A stretch of 64,000 nt of DNA, from positions 279,173,602-279,237,601 of the forward strand of contig OW240913.1 of assembly GCA_933207985.1 (NCBI GenBank), in the 5' to 3' direction. Numbering within the stretch: position 1 is the stretch's first letter; each line of letters starts with the position of its first letter. The stretch is from Pelobates cultripes. Lineage: Eukaryota > Chordata > Amphibia > Anura > Pelobatidae. The translations under genes were made by a program, and so were the position numbers. Positions 58,676-64,000 of the stretch are shown one piece after another. Under the pieces are notes generated by a model. That model did no database searches, was not told the DNA's origin, and was given only the letters and a program-made list of their open reading frames with translations.

Positions 58676-59816
58676 TGAACAAACTCATTTGGTGGAACAT
58701 GAAGGTGGACCCTGGGACCCAAACCTTGAGCTGTGTAAAGGGCCCCCCAAAAATGGAGCTGCTTCCCGTTCTCCTAGTATATTGATTTTTGTGACCACTG
58801 TTACAAACAGCCTCCAGAGAGCCTGTTCTACACCAGACCAGTGGAGCCAGACTGCAGCTAGAGCCCATCATCATCCTCATCTCGTTGTAAGTAGGCAATC
58901 TAGTATATTATTTGTGGCACTAATCTCTAATTTACCTCACATTAAAGAAACACTATTCCGTTGTTGAAAAATTTGCGCTAATTAAAAGCAGGCGAATTTA
59001 AATTAATCTGTATATTATATACAGATTGATATCTTGCACTTCTATTAAAGAATTACAATTAGAGGTACAGGATTGAGGAAGTTGGCTCCATCTAGCCCAG
59101 TCTTGGATCATCTCCAGGGTATGGTTCCATTTTGATGTTTAGTTTTTGTTCTTGATATTTTTTGTCGTTTACGATGGTTGTGAGACGACATATAATAGCA
59201 TGGCCCATGCTAGGTTACTACATTTGTATATTTGTATTCATAGACCTGCTGAAAATGTGGAGAATGTATGTAATGCATGTTCGCACTCAATAAAGTGTTG
59301 GAAAATAAACTTGTATTTAGATGCATCTTACTTTAATTACATAAGTATTTTCATAACAAACAATACATGTGCTTGGGGGGTAAGGGTTTCTTTAACTAAT
59401 CTAGTGGAAGAGACTCGAGTGCTAAAATCCACGGGTAAGGAGGCGCAAATTACTTGCCTTGACCCGGGTGCTGACAACCCACGCTACGCCACTGTGTGGT
59501 AGACCCCTTGCATGGGTTTATGTATAAAAGCCGTGTGTGGCCAATAAAATTGTGTTGTCCCTCCAGGCCTGTGTGTCATCCAGTTACTGGGGAGAGAAAT
59601 GGGTCTCTTTGTACTAAACGGTTCCTGACCGGTTGAAGGAAGTCAATTAGCAGAGGTAACCGGTCGGTTTACCCATGGTTCGCTGCATTAACCCTGAGAG
59701 GTAATTATTGCAGTTTCTAAGAAACTGCAATAATTACCCTTGCGGTGTTAAGGGTGCTGGGACATCGTTTATGTCAATAAACTGTAGTGGTCTGGGTGCC
59801 TATAGTGTCCCTTTAA

Positions 59817-60317
59817 TACTAGACATGTATGGAAAGGACAGAGCTAAACAAGTCAAATAAAAGAAATGCATTATGTGGAAAAAATCATCAGATACAAAGC
59901 TTCATTGAGAACCATTGTATAAAATCCTTCTCGATTCAGGACAGTTGCGGATACTCGTTTAATGATCCAAAACAAGAAATGAAATGAGGATCTTTTGAAG
60001 GAATATACTTGCCTGGAATCAATTCCTATTGTAATGTTTGCGCATAAAAGATATACTTTTTGAAATCCCTAGAGATATGCATATTGGATATGGGCATTGC
60101 CCTTTAGCAAGTAGCAGATATGTCAACCGATCATAACCATCCGTTTATTTCCATTGGGAGTGCTGACATATACTGTAGACTTATGCTGAGCAGGGGTTTC
60201 TAAGAATCGTAATCCCACATTTAGAGCACTTCAGTTTATTAGAAAATGTGAGTGGAACTACTACTGATAGCAGAAACATAACAGGTCAGACTCCCTTTTG
60301 CCCTAAGCTATGCAGTT
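59817..60317. other. No recognisable feature
   Basis: Short AT-rich spacer between two transposon clusters; nothing named. Confidence 0.5.
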
Positions 60318-60618
60318 AGCTTAAAGGCATACTACAGGCACCAAAACAACTTTAGCTTAAAGAAGCAGTTTTTTTATGTATAGATAATGACGTTTGTTTA
60401 GGAGTTAAATCATTTTGTTTATGCAGCCCTTGCCACACCTCCCCTATCTGGTACACAGCCTTCCTAAAGACTTGAAAGAGAGAAATAATGTTTAAACTTC
60501 ATTTATTGCATAGTGTGTTTAATTTAGAATGTATAATCTTCTGCTCTGTTAATAGTCTGCATTAGCATCCTGTGTGTAATTACATTTCAGAGCAGGATAT
60601 ATAAACTTCTAAAGTAAG
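60318..60618. mobile_element. MITE-D, left part
   Basis: TTAAAGGCATACTACAGGCACC, dyad CAAAACAACTTTAGCTTAA / GAAGCAGTTTTTT, then GGAGTTAAATCATTTTGTTTATGCAGCCC and CCACACCTCCCC. I recall this layout from anuran repeats. It stops at the TTAA where the next element begins. The terminus is similar to but distinct from MITE-A. Confidence 0.6.
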
Positions 60619-60909
60619 TTAACCCCTTAAGGACGGAGCCAAATGTACACGTTGTGAACAAAACAAAATGTAAACAAAACCTGGCATTTGCGCTACATGT
60701 CTGTCCAACCGTAATACACCTCTTTCATAGTAAATGCACCCACCCTTATTATATATCATTTTATTCAGGGGAAACAGGGCTTTCATTTAATATCAAATAT
60801 TTAGCTATGAAACATAATTTAATGTGAAAAAAATGGGAGAAAATACGTTTTTTTTGGATTTTTTTAGTTCTACATGACATTTTAACGGTCAGTGTCATAA
60901 TACTGTTTG

Positions 60910-61760
60910 CTTTTACTGCAATAAAATACACATATTTGTATTCAGCAAAGTCTCACGTGTAAACAGTACCCCCTATGTACAGGTTTTATGGCGTTTTGGG
61001 AAGTTACAGGGTCAAATATAGCACGTTACATTTGAAATTGAAATTCGCCAGATTGGTTACGTTGCCTTTGAGACTGTATAGTAGCCCGGGAATGAAATTT
61101 ACACCCATAATGGCATACCATTTGCAATGGTAGACAACCCAAGGTATTGCAAATGGGGTATGTCCAGTCTTTTTTAGTAGCCATTTGGTCACAAACACTG
61201 GCCAAAGTTAGCGTTAGTATTTGTTTGTGTGTGAAAAATGCAAAAAACGCCAATTTTGGCCAGTGTTGTGACTAAGTGGCTACTAAAAAAGACTGGACAT
61301 ACCCTGTTTGCAATACCTTGGGTTGTCTACTATTGCAAATGGTATGCCATCATAGGGGTAATTTTCATTCTTGGGCTACCATAGGGTCTCAAAGGCAACG
61401 TAACCAATCTGGCGAATTTTAATGTGAAAAAAATGAAGCGCAAGCCTTATATTTGACGCTGTAACTTTTGAAAACACCATAAAACCTGTACATGAGGGGT
61501 ACTGTTGTACTCGGGAGACTTCACTGAACACAAATATTTGTGTTTCAAAACAGTAAAAAGTATCATAGCAATAATATTGTCCGTTTAATGCTGTTTGTGC
61601 GTGAAAAATGTAAAAAACGTCACTTTTACTGGCGATATCATCGTTGTAATACATTTTACTGTTTTGAAACACTAATATTTGTGTTCAGCGAAGTCTCCCG
61701 AGTAGAACAGTACCCCCCATGTACAGGTTTTATGGTGTCTCGGAAAGTTATAGGGTTAAA
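60910..61760. repeat. Alternating inverted repeat array
   Basis: One ~110-bp block (AATATTTGTATTCAGCAAAGTCTC...GTACCCC...TGTACAGGTTTTATGG...) appears forward at ~60925-61020, inverted at ~61455-61560 and forward again at ~61640-61757. Between the first two lies a second palindrome, 61030-61210 against 61256-61420, centred near 61235 (GACTGGACATACCC, GTTGTCTACTATTGCAAATGG). The array can form competing hairpins. Confidence 0.85.
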
Positions 61761-61864
61761 TATAGTGCTAGCAAATTAAATTCCCTTTACTTTCGGCATG
61801 GGTTGTCATGCAGGTCCTGCTAATTGTAATTAATTAAGATACCTAATTATGTAAAAATATTACA

Positions 61865-61935
61865 TAAATATATATGTAGAATCAATATATGTATATATAT
61901 ACGTATGTGTATATATATGTATATATCTATATAAT
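61865..61935. repeat. TA-rich microsatellite
   Basis: Interrupted ATATAT/GTATAT units in the TTAA element. Confidence 0.75.
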
Positions 61936-62229
61936 TTTTAAAAAATATTTTTATTTATATATAGGTATTACAGGCAGCCCCCCTGCTGGCAATACAGAAG
62001 CCAGCTATCCCCGGCCATGTGATTGTGGGGTCCTCGCAAGGACCCCACTCTCACATGGCCGGGGGGCTTCGTGGAGGACGGAAGTGCCGCGGGGGGCTCC
62101 CTGGGAGTCCCCCCCACCGCGATCGCCGGCGTGGGACCGCCGTCGACCGGGTAAGTACCGAACGACCGGAGGGCGTAGAGCCGCCTATAATAGGGCGTAA
62201 TAGTACGCCCTCCGGTCTGAAGGGGTTAA

Positions 62230-63184
62230 TGCTGTGATATGAGTGAGAGGGATGCGTGTGTGGTTTGACGAAAATACGTTTATGGAAGGTGTCTTCCTGT
62301 GTTCAATTTACCGCATGTAAAATATATAGGCCCACCCCTGTAAAGGCCTGAGAAGTGGCTGCACCTCGTACCTGACGTCTCCACCCCCACTACGATAACC
62401 ACCAACAAACTCATCTAGACAAAGTGGTCGTGGTAACTGGCTTGTAGTGTTGGTATAAGAGACCAGCAGTTGTCCTGAGTGTGACAATCTAAGGGGTGTC
62501 GTGATCTCCATGTAACAAAATACCGCTTAACAAAGACACAGTAAAAATCGCGCATTCCGGTGATACCGAAAACCGTCCACGTCAAACGCCAGTACATCTG
62601 ATACCCGACGAAAAGACATAAAATTAACGTTACTTGGCCGACGGCTGACAGAGATATGTCCGTGTTATCTGACTAGTCCCAAAAGAACCAAATCAACATC
62701 CCACCAACAGATATACTATGCCACAGGGATCTGGACAGATCAATACCCCGCAGTAAGCGGCATATGAAAGGATCCTGACCGACCGGAGTGTCATGAATCG
62801 TAACATGCGTCGTCAAAATCGCGGAACGTATCATGTTAATGGAATGGTACAATCACTTGTAATGAAAAGGCGTGATAAAGATTCAACATCAAGTAAAAAG
62901 GGGCAGTAAAGGGATCGCAGTCCCTTCCCATACACCATCGACTCCAGGTGTTCTATGCGGATAAGTAATTTTGTTGAATACCTGGTGCCCATGAGTCCCA
63001 TAATAGGTCTCTAGTTGATTGTGATAGTCCCTAACGTTCCAGGCTCCTCTGAATGACTCCAAGCCACCAACTCCAGATGCTCCTGCATTAACAACGGGTG
63101 CCAGAAGGCAGGTAAAACTGGAAGGAGCAGAGGATGATATCGAGGAGGGTCAACAATTCTGGGTGCCACGCTTGATTCCATTAC
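62230..63184. other. CpG-bearing unidentified sequence
   Basis: Noticeably more CpG and GC than most of the window (CCGACGAAAAG, GACCGACCGGAG, GTCGTCAAAATCGCGG). No open frame of interest, no repeat terminus and no splice signals recognised. CpG retention suggests a young repeat, possibly part of an LTR or DIRS-like element, but I cannot name it. Confidence 0.35.
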
Positions 63185-63545
63185 AGCGGTGATGATTACT
63201 AGTGATGCACCGAATAGTTCGCCGGTGAACAGTTCCTGGCGAACATAGCGTGTTCGCGTCCGCCGCGGACGGCGAACGCATGCGCGGTTCGATCCGCCCC
63301 CTATTCGTCATCATTGAGTAAACTTTGACCCTGTACCTCACAGTCAGCAGACACATTCCAGCTAATTAGCAGCACACCCTCCCTAGCAGACCCTCCCACC
63401 TACTGGAAGGCATCCATTTTACATTCATTCTCAAGCTGCATGCTTAGTGAGAGGAGGGAAAGTGTAGCTGCTGTTGATTAGATAAGGAAATGCATAGCTA
63501 GGTTAGGGTTAGGGTATGCTTTTTTTTTTTCTGTGTAATGTAATT
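63185..63545 (+). repeat. Head of a satellite-like dispersed repeat
   Basis: Begins near CTAGTGATGCACCGAATAG and includes TTCGCCGG / CCTGGCGAA and GTCCGCCGCGGAC dyads, GTTCGATCCGCCCCC, a long non-coding part and GGTTAGGGTTAGGGT (63502-63516), then a T-run. I recall similar GATGCACCGAA-headed repeats in frog genomes; not verified. Confidence 0.6.
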
Positions 63546-64000
63546 GCAGTTAGTTGTCTGCCACTGCTGCCAGCTTCTGTGTCAGGCTCACAGTGGATAC
63601 TGTGCCCATTTGCCCAGTCAGTGCCACCACTCATATCTGGTGTCACAATAACTTGCATTTAAAAACAAAAAACTTTTTTCACTGTTATAGATTGAATAGC
63701 AGTCAGTTGTCTGCCACTGCTGCCAGCTTCTGTGTCAGGCTCACAGTGGATACTGTGCCCATTTGCCCAGTCAGTGCCACCACTCATATCTGGTGTCACA
63801 ATAGCTTGCATTTAAAAGCAAAAAACTTTTTTCACTGTTATAGATTGAATAGCAGTCAGTGTCCTTAAAGCGGGTGTGTCAGGCTCACAGTGGATACGGT
63901 GCCCATTTGCCCAGTCAGTGCCACCACTCACTCATATATGGTGTCACAAAAGCTTGCATTTAAAAACAAAAAACTTTTTTCACTGTTATAGATTGAATAG
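63546..64000 (+). repeat. 153-bp tandem repeat, runs off the window
   Basis: GCAGTNAGTTGTCTGCC occurs at 63546 and 63699, and the aligned unit starts again at 63852, an exact 153-bp period. Units 1 and 2 are nearly identical; unit 3 differs at its start (GTCCTTAAAGCGGGTG) and the array is cut by the window end. Because 153 is a multiple of three, a frame stays open across units (63554-63868, 51-residue repeat, e.g. SATAASFCVRLTVDTVPICP). No promoter, domain or conserved start supports a real protein. Confidence 0.92.

Larger units (their letters stand above)
57593..59502. mobile_element. Complete non-autonomous hAT element inside the LTR
   Basis: Spans 57601-59494 (1894 bp). Ends are inverted repeats: CAGAGGCGTAGCGTGGG at the left and CCCACGCTACGCCACTG at the right. 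The exact 8-bp duplication TGTGGTAG is at 57593-57600 and 59495-59502. No transposase. Cargo in order: GC-rich hairpins (57660-58017), a polypurine tract (58025-58447), a CA mosaic (58455-58675), then a segment with GGACCC...AGGGCCCCCCAAAAATGG and a bland AT-rich right half. It is the youngest layer of this nest. Confidence 0.95.
56805..59692 (+). mobile_element. Solo LTR with 5-bp target duplication, itself split
   Basis: The LTR spans 56810-59687, starts TG (TGTGGCTAG) and ends CA (TTCGCTGCA), and is bordered by TTAAC at 56805-56809 and 59688-59692. Removing the inserted hAT leaves about 976 bp. It has a TATA box (TATAAAAG, 59523) and AATAAAA (59543), so U3 precedes the hAT and R-U5 follows it. 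U3 contains an internal duplication (56948 and 57141). No internal retrovirus-type genes remain, as expected for a solo LTR made by LTR-LTR recombination. Gypsy or ERV origin cannot be settled from the LTR alone. Confidence 0.88.
56477..59816. mobile_element. MITE-A copy split by an LTR
   Basis: Left part 56477-56809: TTAAAGGGATTCTATAGTGCC, the CAGGAAAACACAG / CCGTTTTCCTG dyad, CAATGCTTTCCTATGGG, TGTCCTCATGCACACCGTGAGGACG and CCACTAGAGGTGGAGTTAAC. Right part 59688-59816: TTAACCCTGAGAGG, GCAGTTTCTAAGAAACTGC, ACTGTAGTGGTCTGGGTGCCTATAGTGTCCCTTTAA. The two halves rejoin across TTAAC exactly as in the copy at 52640. TTAA marks both ends. Confidence 0.92.
60619..62229. mobile_element. TTAA (piggyBac-like) non-autonomous element
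   Basis: Element 60623-62225 is bounded by TTAA at 60619-60622 and 62226-62229. Termini are CCCCTTAAGGACGG at the left and CCGGTCTGAAGGGG at the right, short inverted repeats of the CCC...GGG type used by piggyBac transposases with TTAA targets. The interior is a set of alternating inverted copies (60910-61760), a TA-rich zone (61840-61960) and a GC-rich right end with hairpins (CCCCGGCCATGTGA...TCACATGGCCGGGG; GGAGGGCGTA...TACGCCCTCC). No transposase. Confidence 0.85.

Noticed and set aside
62230..63184. CpG island promoter
   Set aside because: CpG content is only moderately raised, no TATA, start region or downstream exon is visible; more likely a young repeat.

Overview
This window looks like repeat-dense, gene-free chromosomal DNA from a vertebrate, most likely a frog or toad. 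Three things point there: short AT-rich intron-like or intergenic sequence, CR1/L2-type LINE fragments with a Tc1 element, and many TTAA-flanked elements ending in the CACTATAG-type motif that I associate with anuran genomes. The anuran call is recollection, not a search. I found no host protein-coding exon, tRNA, rRNA or CRISPR array that I could defend. Almost all longer open frames lie in microsatellites, transposons or junctions between them.

Layout. 1-366 is a TG/CA mosaic that switches strand. 400-2280 is the 3' half of a CR1-like LINE on the minus strand, next to a MITE and a second LINE scrap (to 2722). 4308-4664 is a near-perfect palindrome carrying hammerhead-ribozyme-like cores. 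6083-6440 is a ~75-bp tandem repeat. 9104-9331 and 9608-10921 are two more hammerhead-like retroelement insertions, each with a long target-site duplication; the second is a ~1.2-kb inverted dimer. 12175-12439 is a TTAA-flanked MITE. 16540-18501 is a complete non-autonomous hAT element with TG/CA cargo. 18585-19270 is a further hammerhead-bearing element with the best ribozyme core of the set. 21183-21960 and 24330-25860 look like LTR-retrotransposon pieces. 26450-26830 and 31852-32706 are MITEs, the latter split by a LINE 3' end. 33225-34405 is an L2-type LINE on the plus strand with an intact YADD box. 34690-35015 and 38805-39110 are two copies of one dispersed repeat. 37027-37339 is a full MITE copy. 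39890-40090 is a fifth hammerhead-like element. 45538-48930 is a composite of piggyBac-like (TTAA) sequence, an inserted LTR and a giant palindrome. 53433-54870 is a MITE hit by a dead Tc1 transposon. 56477-59816 is a three-level nest: a hAT inside a solo LTR inside a MITE. 60318-62229 is a MITE hit by a TTAA element built of alternating inverted repeats. 63185 to the window end is a satellite-like repeat with a 153-bp period.

How the parts relate. The sequences are parasites of different classes: target-primed retroelements, DDE DNA transposons and their non-autonomous derivatives, and LTR elements. Junctions are clean enough in several places (8-bp hAT duplications, a 5-bp LTR duplication, 14- and 17-bp retroposon duplications, TTAA footprints) to order insertions in time. 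The most interesting signal is a group of short retroelements, two of them inverted dimers, that share a CUGANGA - hairpin - GAAAC layout resembling type I hammerhead ribozymes, followed by an AATAAA-rich segment. Penelope-like elements and retrozymes are known to carry such ribozymes; no Penelope reverse transcriptase is visible here.
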